A stretch of 64,000 bases of DNA from an uncultured Desulfuromusa sp. (GTDB taxonomy: Bacteria; Desulfobacterota; Desulfuromonadia; Desulfuromonadales; Geopsychrobacteraceae). Positions 44,190 to 52,715 of this stretch are shown in pieces. The DNA is taken from positions 180,001 through 244,000 of the forward strand of contig NZ_OY776574.1 in the NCBI RefSeq assembly GCF_963675815.1, in the 5' to 3' direction. The notes under the pieces were generated by a model. That model worked only from the letters and a program-made list of their open reading frames with translations. It had not been told where the DNA came from and did no database searches. The position numbers and the translations under genes are program-made. The stretch's first letter is position 1. Every line of letters begins with the position of its first letter.

Positions 44190-45575
44190 TTATAAAACCT
44201 GCAACCGACTTTGAATATATTTTTGTAACTCTGGACGTAAACCCGGCGCGTTGAAAGCTTTCTGATATGCGCTACGCGCTTGTTCCAAATGCCCTGATTG
44301 TTCCAGAGATATGGCCATCCCCATCCACCAGAGCGCTGCTTGCGGGCGAATTTGCACTAATTGCTGATAAACCTGACGTGCAGCTTCAAATTGTTTTGAT
44401 TCCTGAAACAGTGCTGCAAGTAAAGCATGGTACTCCAAGTCTTTGCCAACCAGCGGAACAGGGGCCGTCTGAAGCAACTCAATAGCTTCAGAATAACGTT
44501 GGCCATTCAACATCAAACGGGCATAAGCCTTACGTAAGCCGGAATTGTCCGGAGCCAGGAGGAGACCTTCCTGCAAAACCGTTTCGGCTTTATCCAGTTG
44601 CTTCTGCAGCTGCAACACACCAACAAGTCGCAAACGGGCATCCAACAAATCGGGGTTAATATTCAGAGCTTGATGAAAAAGAGAAGCTGCAGCAGACCAG
44701 TCTTCTTGCTCCAGCTTTTTAAGTCCGGCATTGTAAGCTTGCTTATCCATGCTTAGAATATTTTTATTTTTACTGATTTTCGGTTTCTCCGCCAATTTTA
44801 TGTCACTCTGTAATTCTCCGATGTGTTGCTCTTTGGAAGCCTCTGAAACCTGTAATGGTAATTTTTCGACGACTTCTACAGCACCAACAATATCAATCAT
44901 CAGTCGATATCCCTGGTCTGAATCTTCAATCAATTGAAAACTATGAACCTGGGCACCCTTATTTAGATCAACCAAAAGCTGCAAAGCCTGTTTTTGAGGA
45001 AGCAAACTGACACGTTTAAGAACCGCACCCGTCAATTTCGGGATGTCGAAATCGGTACCAATGTGCGTATCCTTGAAACTGATCACCAGTTGGGCCTGTC
45101 CCAATCCATTCTGCAGTAAGCGATATTCCGGGAGTCGGGTAAAATAAAGACTCAACCGGGCGGTACCGTCAACCTCGACCACACCAAGACCAAGGATCGT
45201 TGTCTCATCACTGAGTCCAATAGCATTGGACGCGTTGCTTTCATTGCCATCGGCTTCTGGCAATTGTTTTTGCTCATCAACCGAACCACTGACAACAACA
45301 GGGGTAACTTTCGCCTCAACAGCAGCTTCGAACCCTGCTACAGGTTCGACCAGAGTCCCTGTAGAAACACGAGACAGAGGGAATCTTTCAGGAATGAATG
45401 TCATCGCAGCCCACACAGCCACAAATAGAACAAGAATCCCGCCACCTAAAAGTAAAGGTTTTTGTGATAAAAGTTTGTGGCTCACCATCACTGAATCTTG
45501 CTTAAAAGCTGAAGATTGTTTTTCCTGTGTTCTGCGCTTATCCAAATCGCGTAGCATTTCATTGATCAAACTCAT
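44190..45575 (-). CDS. mshN: MshN, TPR pilus biogenesis protein
   Basis: A 461-residue bitopic protein: a short cytoplasmic N-terminus (MSLINEMLRDLDKRR), one transmembrane helix (41-60), an AMIN-like beta domain (about 130-235, LYFTRLPEYRLL, VDLNKGAQVHSFQL) and four to five TPR units (about 275-455). The AMIN-like part may bind peptidoglycan and the TPRs assemble the secretin. It overlaps mshM by four bases. Confidence 0.82.
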   Translation of the reverse strand: MSLINEMLRDLDKRRTQEKQSSAFKQDSVMVSHKLLSQKPLLLGGGILVLFVAVWAAMTFIPERFPLSRVSTGTLVEPVAGFEAAVEAKVTPVVVSGSVDEQKQLPEADGNESNASNAIGLSDETTILGLGVVEVDGTARLSLYFTRLPEYRLLQNGLGQAQLVISFKDTHIGTDFDIPKLTGAVLKRVSLLPQKQALQLLVDLNKGAQVHSFQLIEDSDQGYRLMIDIVGAVEVVEKLPLQVSEASKEQHIGELQSDIKLAEKPKISKNKNILSMDKQAYNAGLKKLEQEDWSAAASLFHQALNINPDLLDARLRLVGVLQLQKQLDKAETVLQEGLLLAPDNSGLRKAYARLMLNGQRYSEAIELLQTAPVPLVGKDLEYHALLAALFQESKQFEAARQVYQQLVQIRPQAALWWMGMAISLEQSGHLEQARSAYQKAFNAPGLRPELQKYIQSRLQVL

Positions 45576-46480
45576 AGCAGCACCCCCCAGACAAGCAGGG
45601 TTGCAATCACCACAATCATCACCATATTGATTTCCCGGAAATAAGGTTTAAGCGTCCTCCCTGGAGTAGAGCTCAAACCACTTGTATCCTTTATCGCCAT
45701 GACAATGAGTTTCCGGTCAATCTTTCTCACTCCCTTTCCATATCCAGCCAACATGGCCTTATGAGCCAGCAAATTCACCACCCGCGGAACTCCACTGCTG
45801 GCCCGGTGCAACAATCTGACCGCAGCAGAAGTGAACAAACTTTCCCCCTCGAATCCGGCCACCTGAAGACGATGATTCAGGTAGGCTGATAACTCGCCAG
45901 CATGCAAGGTGGTCAAGGTGTAAGAAAATGTTATCCGCTGTCTCAGCTGACGTAAATTCTCTTCAGCCAGCCGTTGCTCAAACTCAGGTTGCGCAAAGAA
46001 AAAGATGTGTAATAACTTCTCTTTTTCCGTCTCCAGATTACTCAGCAAACGCAAAGCCTCTAAACTCCGATGCGGCATTGCCTGCGCTTCATCAATAAGA
46101 ACCACGAGCGGTCGCTTCATTTTTCTCAGCCGCACCAGTTCGGCAAAGATTCCCTGGCAGAGTTGCTGTAATGAAGCATCCTCAGGAAGGTCCAGTTGCA
46201 GATCATGGTTTATGGCCTGATAAAGTTCGAGCGGTGTCAACAGAGGATTAGGGAGATAGGCAATAGCGCAATCGTCTTGCAACAACTTCAGCAATTGGCG
46301 ACAAAGAAGAGTTTTCCCCGTACCCACCTCTCCGCTGACATGAATGAATCCCTCACCGTTACGCAACGCCACCAGCAAAACATTCAACGCTTCCTGGTGA
46401 CCGCGATAGCGAAAAAAGTATTCCGTATCCGGAGTCAGAGAAAAAGGCTTCTCTTTGAGGCCATAGAACTGCTCATACAT
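45572..46480 (-). CDS. mshM: MshM, ExeA-type AAA+ ATPase
   Basis: A 302-residue ATPase starting MYEQFYGLKEKPFSLTPD, with Walker A GEVGTGKT (50-57), Walker B VLIDEAQAM, and a C-terminal transmembrane helix (about 283-301). ExeA/MshM proteins use ATP to place the secretin in the peptidoglycan mesh. It follows mshL by 18 bp. Confidence 0.9.
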   Translation of the reverse strand: MYEQFYGLKEKPFSLTPDTEYFFRYRGHQEALNVLLVALRNGEGFIHVSGEVGTGKTLLCRQLLKLLQDDCAIAYLPNPLLTPLELYQAINHDLQLDLPEDASLQQLCQGIFAELVRLRKMKRPLVVLIDEAQAMPHRSLEALRLLSNLETEKEKLLHIFFFAQPEFEQRLAEENLRQLRQRITFSYTLTTLHAGELSAYLNHRLQVAGFEGESLFTSAAVRLLHRASSGVPRVVNLLAHKAMLAGYGKGVRKIDRKLIVMAIKDTSGLSSTPGRTLKPYFREINMVMIVVIATLLVWGVLL

Positions 46481-46498
46481 ACAGTTGATCCTGTTGTA

Positions 46499-48211
46499 CT
46501 AAAATTGACGCCAGTTCTGCTGAAACCTGGGAGAGATCTGATTCACCCGCTGCCTTGATGAATCCAGACTGCGCTGCCAGTCTTCAGGGCTGACAATGAC
46601 TTGGGGCCGCAGGAGAATAACCAGCTCACTTTTACTCGAAACGGACCTGGTGTGGCGAAATAGAGCTCCAACGCCTGGTATATTGCTCAGGACAGGAACT
46701 CCGGATTCCTCTTTTTCAGTATTTTCCTTCATTAAACCGCCGATCACAACCAATTGACCACTGTTGGCATAAACAACACTGTCAGACTCACGGATAGTAC
46801 TGTAAGCCACAGGAATACTTTGGCTGACACCAAAAACATCAATTTGCTTATTCTGATCCACAACCTCACTGACGGTTGGGTGAATATGCAGCGTAATTCT
46901 GCCATGTGCATCAATTTGCGGCGTGACATCAAGAGCAATACCGGAAAAGAATGGAGTCAAGGTAATATCATTTGAACTGGTTGTCGTTGTACCGGTATTG
47001 GTATCACTGGAAATATCGGTGACAAAATATTCATCAGACCCAACCTTAATCACCGCTTTCTGATTATTGATTGTTGAAATCCGCGGGCTGGACAAAACCT
47101 GGACATCCCCCTGACTTTCCAGCATCTCAACAAATCCCTGGAAATCATTAAGATTCAAGGCGAGACTGAATACCCCACCGAAAGCGAGCGAGTCCAATCC
47201 ATCCGGCAATATGTTCCCCGGAGCTAAATTACCACTATTTCCGGCACTTGCAGAAACCCCACTCTCAAAAACTGAACCGCCGCCACTTTGTCCCGCCAAT
47301 ACACTCTTGCCACTACTGGTTTCCCCTAGTGCAGCCCAGTTGATACCACTCTGAAACCCATCAGACAAACTCACTTCGATGACTTTAGCCTCAATAACAA
47401 CCTGACGTTGCAGATTACTCTGAATCGTCTGCAGATATTCATCAACTAAACGTAACTCATCGGGCATGGCGACAACGGCCACAACACTTGCTTGTGGTTG
47501 AACGACAACTTTTCGTCCCCCTTCATTCCCGACGAGGCTCTGAATCGCTGAACGCAGCTCGGTCCAGAAATCGGCTTTTGATGCCGTATCAATCCGGCTA
47601 CCGGAAGTCGAACCGTTATCGTTATCGGTATTATTATCATCCTCGGATGAACTATCGGACTGCGTCACCTGTCCCGAACTCACACGCGTCTGAGACATCC
47701 CGTTGCGGACCAGGTTGAGATAGTTAACTTGAAACGTCTTTGTCTGCAATCCTGCCGGCATCACCTGGTAAATGTTACCGGTCAGAAAATAAGGGTAGCC
47801 ATAGACGTTATGAATCACCTGGAGGACTTCTTCAATTGTTGTATTTTTCAGGTCAACACTGATCTCACCTGAAACTTCAGGATGAACGATCATATTGGCC
47901 GAACTTCCTGCAACCAAACTCATGAAAAAATCGCGCGCAGCAACCTGATTCGCAGCAATGTCAAAACGATCCTCATCCTGCATGGAGTCCGGTACCAACG
48001 TTTTCCCTGCCGGAATCAACGCTGAGCGGATTTCAGCAGGCGGCGGAGGAATCTCCACTTTAACATCTGTTGTCATCGGCTCTTCTAACGTTTGATTGAT
48101 CGCCTCCATCGGCAATCCACCTCTTGGTGACGGAGCACAGCCAACAAAAACCAACAAGCACAGCATGGCGGCCAAACAGATCCGGCATAGGTGGAATGAA
48201 AACATTTTCAC
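46499..48211 (-). CDS. mshL: Pilus secretin MshL
   Basis: Outer membrane secretin of the pilus, 570 residues. A lipoprotein-like signal ends with FVGC (Cys25); an N0/STN-type domain (about 80-150, ISVDLKNTTIEEVLQVIHNVYGY) and N-domains lead to the secretin core with the VQVLSSPRISTINNQKAVI, VPVLSNIPGVGALFRH and TPQIDAHGRITLHIHPTVS stretches. A Ser/Asp/Asn-rich insert (about 185-210) is present. Start GTG 48209-48211 with GGGAG upstream; a Met follows two codons later. Confidence 0.92.
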   Translation of the reverse strand: MKMFSFHLCRICLAAMLCLLVFVGCAPSPRGGLPMEAINQTLEEPMTTDVKVEIPPPPAEIRSALIPAGKTLVPDSMQDEDRFDIAANQVAARDFFMSLVAGSSANMIVHPEVSGEISVDLKNTTIEEVLQVIHNVYGYPYFLTGNIYQVMPAGLQTKTFQVNYLNLVRNGMSQTRVSSGQVTQSDSSSEDDNNTDNDNGSTSGSRIDTASKADFWTELRSAIQSLVGNEGGRKVVVQPQASVVAVVAMPDELRLVDEYLQTIQSNLQRQVVIEAKVIEVSLSDGFQSGINWAALGETSSGKSVLAGQSGGGSVFESGVSASAGNSGNLAPGNILPDGLDSLAFGGVFSLALNLNDFQGFVEMLESQGDVQVLSSPRISTINNQKAVIKVGSDEYFVTDISSDTNTGTTTTSSNDITLTPFFSGIALDVTPQIDAHGRITLHIHPTVSEVVDQNKQIDVFGVSQSIPVAYSTIRESDSVVYANSGQLVVIGGLMKENTEKEESGVPVLSNIPGVGALFRHTRSVSSKSELVILLRPQVIVSPEDWQRSLDSSRQRVNQISPRFQQNWRQF

Positions 48212-48603
48212 GGTTTGCTCCCTTTTTCGGTCCCCCTGTTTATAGACACTTTCTTCAAACCTGTTCCAGCCCTGCGCAGCACAAGTTTTTCTTGCTTATT
48301 TTTTAATATCACCCGATCAGAATGAATCTGAACCAGCTTATACCCTTCAAGCTGCTCGCCTATTTGCAATGATTTTCCATTGATCACCGCAATTGAGCGT
48401 CCTTTTGATGTCAGAACCGCTGTCAACTGCCAGTCTTGCGTTTCCGCTTGCGTCTGTTTCTTAGTGACGGGGCCTTTATTCGCTTGATTTTGATAACCAA
48501 CCGGTCGCATCGGATCAACAAACGGCTCAACTGCTGCTGCGACCCTTCCGCCATCAAAACAAAACAGCAGAAACATAAAGACAATGCCGATAACTTTAGC
48601 CAC
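48208..48603 (-). CDS. mshK: MshK-like pilus protein
   Basis: A 131-residue exported or anchored protein (signal-like 1-22) resembling MshK/PilP: FVDPMRPVGYQNQ, then LTAVLTSKGRSIAVINGKSLQIGEQL and VILKNKQEKLVLRRAG. PilP-like proteins link the inner-membrane platform to the secretin. Start is uncertain: GTG at 48601-48603 has GGAGGG eight bases upstream; TTG one codon earlier is possible. Confidence 0.78.
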   Translation of the reverse strand: MAKVIGIVFMFLLFCFDGGRVAAAVEPFVDPMRPVGYQNQANKGPVTKKQTQAETQDWQLTAVLTSKGRSIAVINGKSLQIGEQLEGYKLVQIHSDRVILKNKQEKLVLRRAGTGLKKVSINRGTEKGSKP

Positions 48604-49258
48604 CAATCCAGCCCTCCGTCAGACTTAAAGTATAAACTTGCAGGCGCACTGTCGCTCCCGGATAATCCTCTGACTTGACTTCAACCTCTTCCCAAACCAT
48701 CGAACGTGGCAACCCTTCAAGCTGTCGCAAGTATTTCAGCAAAGTCAGGTAATCCCCAGAAAACTCCATCTGCAAGCGATGGCGATAGAGTGTCGGAGGC
48801 GTCGTATCTTCAGTTTTTGGCCCGCCAAGTTCCAACAATTCCGGTGCAAGATTCTCCAAACGAAGAAGCCGTAATCTTTTTTGTTGTGTCAGAAGATCTT
48901 TTAATAATCCCGGCATTTCCTGAGGGGAGACAAGATCGACAATATTGGTTTTAAGTTGTTGCTGCAGCTTTTCAGATTCCTGTTCCAAAGCACTCAGGCG
49001 GATACGATTCTCATTGTCGGGATCATTTTCAGCGCGCCCCTGAATCTCCAGTTCACGGCTCTTTAAGTCAGCTAAACTTGTTTTTAATTCAGTCAACTCA
49101 CTCTGAGTCAGAGCCCGCTGTTTCGAGAATGGTTGCAATACCAGAAAGTTAAACAGAAAAAGGAGAACAGCAACACTACATATCAATAAAGCAATACGCT
49201 CACGTTGGGGCCGCTGATCAAACCACTGCGCCAAAGAAGAGGAGGAATCAACCGCCAT
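48596..49258 (-). CDS. mshJ: MshJ, PilO-like protein
   Basis: A 220-residue bitopic protein with a transmembrane helix at 21-42, a coiled coil (about 45-110) and a ferredoxin-like C-terminal domain with FSGDYLTLLKYLRQLEGLPR and VRLQVYTLSL, the usual PilO/MshJ plan. ATG at 49256-49258 follows GGGGGG by five bases. It overlaps the previous gene's stop. Confidence 0.82.
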   Translation of the reverse strand: MAVDSSSSLAQWFDQRPQRERIALLICSVAVLLFLFNFLVLQPFSKQRALTQSELTELKTSLADLKSRELEIQGRAENDPDNENRIRLSALEQESEKLQQQLKTNIVDLVSPQEMPGLLKDLLTQQKRLRLLRLENLAPELLELGGPKTEDTTPPTLYRHRLQMEFSGDYLTLLKYLRQLEGLPRSMVWEEVEVKSEDYPGATVRLQVYTLSLTEGWIGG

Positions 49259-49860
49259 CACATCCCCCCTTTTGCAGAATCGAGTTCAAAATCAACCTGG
49301 CTGCCCTGATCTTGGATCCGTTTTAATTTCAGTCGAGAAAACACCTGTCCGCCAAAAATATTTTTCTCTCCCAGCAAATGCAGATACTCCGGGACTTTTT
49401 CAGCCGTCAATGCACTTCCGGCCAGCTGAACGGTCTGGCCCGACTGCAACAGACTGACACGACGTAACCAGAGCCCTTGCTGAGGAAACCGGGCCAATCC
49501 TTCCAGAGAATCAAGAATCTTCTCATTGCTTCCTTGTCCCTGTTCAGAAAAATAATCGAGAGCTTGCCGTTGTCCCAAGATGGATTGCTCAGTCCGCTTA
49601 ATTTTTTCGAGAAGAAGGGCACTGGGGTTCTGCACGGGATATTGTTCTTCCAGCTGCACAACCTGTTGCGACAAAACTTTTTGTTGTTGCCGCAAACCAA
49701 CAGCCTGCTTCTCCAAAGCATTGACCTGCCAGTAATCATAAGCCCCAAGCAGCCCCAAACTGACAAGAAAAACCAGCAACAGCACGCCAACCTGCCGGCT
49801 GTGAAATGGCTCAGGCTGGTCAATCAGGACATCCTGGTAAAGATTAATCTGCTGACGCAT
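49258..49860 (-). CDS. PilN-like MSHA biogenesis protein (MshI2)
   Basis: A 200-residue bitopic protein, MRQQINLYQD at the N-terminus (the PilN signature that binds PilM/MshI), a transmembrane helix at 24-42, a coiled coil and a small alpha-beta domain (LARFPQQGLWLRRVSLLQSG). ATG at 49858-49860 shares one base with the mshI stop and has GGAG eight bases upstream. In some genomes this part is named mshI2. Confidence 0.82.
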   Translation of the reverse strand: MRQQINLYQDVLIDQPEPFHSRQVGVLLLVFLVSLGLLGAYDYWQVNALEKQAVGLRQQQKVLSQQVVQLEEQYPVQNPSALLLEKIKRTEQSILGQRQALDYFSEQGQGSNEKILDSLEGLARFPQQGLWLRRVSLLQSGQTVQLAGSALTAEKVPEYLHLLGEKNIFGGQVFSRLKLKRIQDQGSQVDFELDSAKGGM

Positions 49861-50813
49861 TAAATGTTCTCCCGCCGTAAAGCTCCACCGATTGCAAACA
49901 GGCATCGATTCAGCTGAAGCTGTTGACTTGTTTCGGGAACATCCAGGATGTGTTCAAAGCTGAAAGCTTCAACCGTTGTCCCCAGATAATCATTCAGATA
50001 ACTCACAACAGCAGGAATCTCTCTCTGGGTTTGAGCAACCAATAAGCGTGACACGAGCGGTAACTGAAAGTTACTCTCGCAATAATCAAAAGAACGCTGG
50101 ATCTCCAAAACAACCGTGTCCAGCTGTTCCGTCAACAATTCATCGTCGCCCTCTGCAAGAGCAAGCAAATCATCCATTCCGGTACTGAACCAGCGCACCA
50201 GATACAGGGTGCCATCTCGCACAATAACTAACACCCCACTCCGTTCCAGCAGAAGCAGAATAGCGAGACCACGATCATCTTCCGTGAACAGTTCACAAAT
50301 GTTTCGCAGAGAAAATTCTGGGATATCGATTGAAGTCAGCTCTAAATTGCTTTCTCCAGACATCTTAATCTGATCACGTAATATGTTTTTCTGTGCGGAA
50401 ACAGCATAAAGAACAGGTTTTCTTTCACCTCCGAAAGGGGCAATCTCAAACAGGTCGATAACTGCATTTTCTGCGGGATAATCGAGTCGCTCACTTATTT
50501 GCCAGCGCACCGCATCACGACGTTCAGCTTCTGGTATCTCGGTTGCATCAACCTGCATTAATTGATACGAGTCAGCGGGAAGAACAGCAACACAAAGAGA
50601 ATGTTGCAGATGTTCTTTGCGCACAGTCTGTTCCAGATAATGCCGGCAATCTTCAGGAGAAGAGCATGAATGAAAAGCCGCCTGCTGCAGCACTGCTCGA
50701 CCCGTTTGATCTCTTTTGACACTGGCGACAGCAACACCATCGGGTTCCGGGCACACGGAAACACAAGTACCAACCACCCCTTTTTTTCCTCTAAAAAGTC
50801 CCAGAGCACTCAC
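49860..50813 (-). CDS. mshI: MshI, PilM-like actin-fold protein
   Basis: A 317-residue PilM/MshI-type cytoplasmic protein, the first gene of the locus. Pattern: LFRGKKGVVGTCVSV at the N-terminus, AVLPADSYQLMQVDATEIPEAERRDAVRWQ, a middle SGVLVIVRDGTLYLVRWFSTGMD and C-terminal FAIGGALRRENI. The PilM Walker-like nucleotide site is degenerate. Start is GTG at 50811-50813, but the AGAGG is too close to it, so a start a few codons later is possible. Confidence 0.8.
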   Translation of the reverse strand: MSALGLFRGKKGVVGTCVSVCPEPDGVAVASVKRDQTGRAVLQQAAFHSCSSPEDCRHYLEQTVRKEHLQHSLCVAVLPADSYQLMQVDATEIPEAERRDAVRWQISERLDYPAENAVIDLFEIAPFGGERKPVLYAVSAQKNILRDQIKMSGESNLELTSIDIPEFSLRNICELFTEDDRGLAILLLLERSGVLVIVRDGTLYLVRWFSTGMDDLLALAEGDDELLTEQLDTVVLEIQRSFDYCESNFQLPLVSRLLVAQTQREIPAVVSYLNDYLGTTVEAFSFEHILDVPETSQQLQLNRCLFAIGGALRRENI

Positions 50814-50830
50814 CTCTTAAAAATTTTTAC

Positions 50831-50856
50831 TTTGCAAATACTAATATTTTGCCAAA
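50831..50856. promoter_or_regulatory. AT-rich inverted repeat before the MSHA locus
   Basis: TTTGCAAATA and TATTTTGCCAAA (reverse complement TTTGGCAAAATA) are inverted with one extra base and a short centre. It lies between a good TATAAT and mshI, so a regulator binding here could block the pilus operon. Assignment of an operator is inference. Confidence 0.35.
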
Positions 50857-50865
50857 TTAGACATC

Positions 50866-50871
50866 ATTATA
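50866..50871 (-). promoter_or_regulatory. Candidate -10 of the MSHA operon
   Basis: TATAAT on the minus strand, 53 bp before mshI, preceded by TTT. No good -35 stands 16-18 bp upstream (only TCTTTT), so an extended -10 or an activator is needed. Confidence 0.35.
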
Positions 50872-50885
50872 AAACAATAATCAAC

Positions 50886-50914
50886 AAAAAAAGACAGCAA
50901 AAGCTGTCTTTTTT
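50886..50914 (-). terminator. Terminator after the peroxiredoxin gene
   Basis: AGACAGC/GCTGTCT with flanking A and T runs and an AAAA/TTTT loop. It lies about 47 bp past the peroxiredoxin stop and before the MSHA locus; the symmetrical A and T runs allow use in both directions. Confidence 0.88.
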
Positions 50915-50960
50915 CTAAAATAATATTTACAACTACCTGTTAACTGTAGATTTTTATCTT

Positions 50961-51563
50961 TTACAGTTTGCTTGCCTGCTCTGCAAGGTAAGAGGAAACG
51001 CCTTTTTCGTCTGCGACCATCCCCACATCACCTTTATTCCATCCCGCAGGACAGACTTCACCATATTTTTCATGGAATTGTACAGCATCAACCATTCGCA
51101 GCATTTCGTCGATGTTCCGCCCAAGCGGCAGATCATTCACAACCTGATGGCGAACGACACCTTCTTTATCAATCAAAAATGAACCACGCAAAGCAACGCC
51201 TTCCGGCTCAAACTCAACATCATAATCACGGCAGATCTGATGTTTCACATCTGCGATCAATGGATACTTGACGGCACCGATACCACCATCTTCAATTGCA
51301 GTATTACGCCAGGCGACATGAGTGAATTGTGAATCTATAGAGCAACCGAGAACCTGAACGTCTCTTGCTTCAAATTCTGCAATCCGGTGACTAAAAGCAA
51401 TAAGTTCCGTTGGACAAACAAAGGTAAAATCAAGAGGGTAAAAAAACAGAACAATATATTTTCCCTCGTAATCAGCCAGTTTAAAATCTTCATTAATAGA
51501 ACCATCAGCCATGACCGCTGGGGCGCTCAGTTGTGGGGCTTGCTTGCCAACCAGTACACTCAT
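50961..51563 (-). CDS. 2-Cys peroxiredoxin (AhpC/Prx1 type)
   Basis: A 200-residue peroxidase that reduces H2O2 and organic peroxides. Peroxidatic Cys50 in FVCPTEL and resolving Cys in GEVCPAGW near residue 170 are both present, placing it in the typical 2-Cys AhpC/Prx1 class; conserved Thr47 and the later Arg are visible. No AhpF is nearby, so it is probably reduced by a thioredoxin-type system. AAAGGAG precedes ATG. Confidence 0.92.
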   Translation of the reverse strand: MSVLVGKQAPQLSAPAVMADGSINEDFKLADYEGKYIVLFFYPLDFTFVCPTELIAFSHRIAEFEARDVQVLGCSIDSQFTHVAWRNTAIEDGGIGAVKYPLIADVKHQICRDYDVEFEPEGVALRGSFLIDKEGVVRHQVVNDLPLGRNIDEMLRMVDAVQFHEKYGEVCPAGWNKGDVGMVADEKGVSSYLAEQASKL

Positions 51564-51604
51564 TCTTGAACTCCTTTAGTTATAGTTAAATACCATTCCG
51601 CATG

Positions 51605-51633
51605 TATTTTAACGATTAAACATAACCTGTCAA
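51605..51633 (-). promoter_or_regulatory. Candidate promoter of the peroxiredoxin gene
   Basis: A perfect -35 TTGACA (51628-51633) with AAAATA at the right 17-bp distance (51605-51610). The -10 is weak, so either an activator or another sigma factor may help. About 42 bp before the gene. Confidence 0.4.
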
Positions 51634-51648
51634 GTAATTATTACTATT

Positions 51649-52551
51649 CTAGTTATTCTTGCGGCTCCGAGGATGGCTCTTATCATAAACCTCGCTCAGA
51701 TGAGAAAAACTGACCTTGGTATATTTTTGTGTGGTTGACAGGGACACGTGTCCCAGTAACTCCTGAATCACTCGCAGGTCAGCACCGGCATCAAGCAGGT
51801 GAGTTGCAAAGGAATGCCGCAAAGCATGGGGGGTCACATCAGCAGGCAGCCCTAACTGTTGTAAACGATTCTTCAAATTTCGCTGAATACTTCGAGCGGT
51901 GAGACGTCCTCCGCGCTGGTTCAGAAATAAGGGATCATCCGGATCTTGCTGTCCCCGTTCATGAAGATAGGCCTGCAAAGCAAGACAAGCCTTTTGTCCG
52001 ATCGGCAAAATTCTTTCTTTACTCCCCTTTCCAAGCACTCTGACTTGACAATTTTCAAGGTCGACAGAACCGGAATCAAGACCGGTCAATTCTCCAACAC
52101 GCAGGCCACAAGAGTAAATCAATTCAAAAATAGCCAGATCACGCAACACCAACAGTCGTTTTCCAGAAGGAACAGAATCAAGCAGATAACCGACCTGCTC
52201 GGCGCTCAAGACTTTTGGTAAATATTGCTCTCGTCTCGGGGAAGACAGAAATTCAATCGGGGATTCATTCAGGATCCCTTCTCGTTTCAGAAAACGGAAG
52301 AAAACTTTTATCGCTGACAACTTGCGTGCAAGGCTGGTTCGAAGACAGTTTTTTTGCAGATGAGCCAGGTATTGGCGCAACAACAAACGATCAATCCGAT
52401 GCAAAAAATCCGATTCCGGGCGAGTGGCTCCTATTTCTTTTAGAAACGTATGGAATTGTTGGAGATCCCGCATATAAGCTTCCACCGTTTTTGCGGCAAG
52501 ATTGCGCTCAACGATCAGGTGCTGCTCAAACTTCTTTAGATATTCTTCCAT
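51649..52551 (-). CDS. xerC: Tyrosine recombinase XerC
   Basis: Site-specific recombinase, 300 residues, the standard Xer length. The N-terminal SAM-like domain (EEYLKKFEQHLIVERNLAAK) is followed by a catalytic domain with Arg in CGLRVGEL, Lys in LGKGSKER, HALRHSFATHLL (His-Arg), LLGHVSLSTTQKYT (His, Tyr). It resolves chromosome dimers at dif. ATG at 52549-52551 has GGAG eight bases upstream; the frame is open 34 codons further upstream without similarity. No dif-like site was recognised near by. Confidence 0.93.
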   Translation of the reverse strand: MEEYLKKFEQHLIVERNLAAKTVEAYMRDLQQFHTFLKEIGATRPESDFLHRIDRLLLRQYLAHLQKNCLRTSLARKLSAIKVFFRFLKREGILNESPIEFLSSPRREQYLPKVLSAEQVGYLLDSVPSGKRLLVLRDLAIFELIYSCGLRVGELTGLDSGSVDLENCQVRVLGKGSKERILPIGQKACLALQAYLHERGQQDPDDPLFLNQRGGRLTARSIQRNLKNRLQQLGLPADVTPHALRHSFATHLLDAGADLRVIQELLGHVSLSTTQKYTKVSFSHLSEVYDKSHPRSRKNN

Positions 52552-52715
52552 GAGAAAAACTCCAACAGCCTTCCAACGATTAGACCGGAAAACCACAAGC
52601 GATTGACGGTGGCACACCGGCATGACATACTTAGGCACCCGACAGAAGGACAAGAGGATTGCAACGCCTCTGAAACCCTACCATATCACCTTTATATTTT
52701 TATGGAGAATCTTCT

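Noticed and set aside
50831..50860. TGGCA and TTGCA elements upstream of mshI as a sigma-54 promoter
   Set aside because: The spacing between the two is about 6 bp too long for a -24/-12 pair.
51649..52551. A dif site near xerC, or an integrase of a mobile element
   Set aside because: No 28-bp dif-like palindrome was seen, and the protein has Xer length and lies among core genes.
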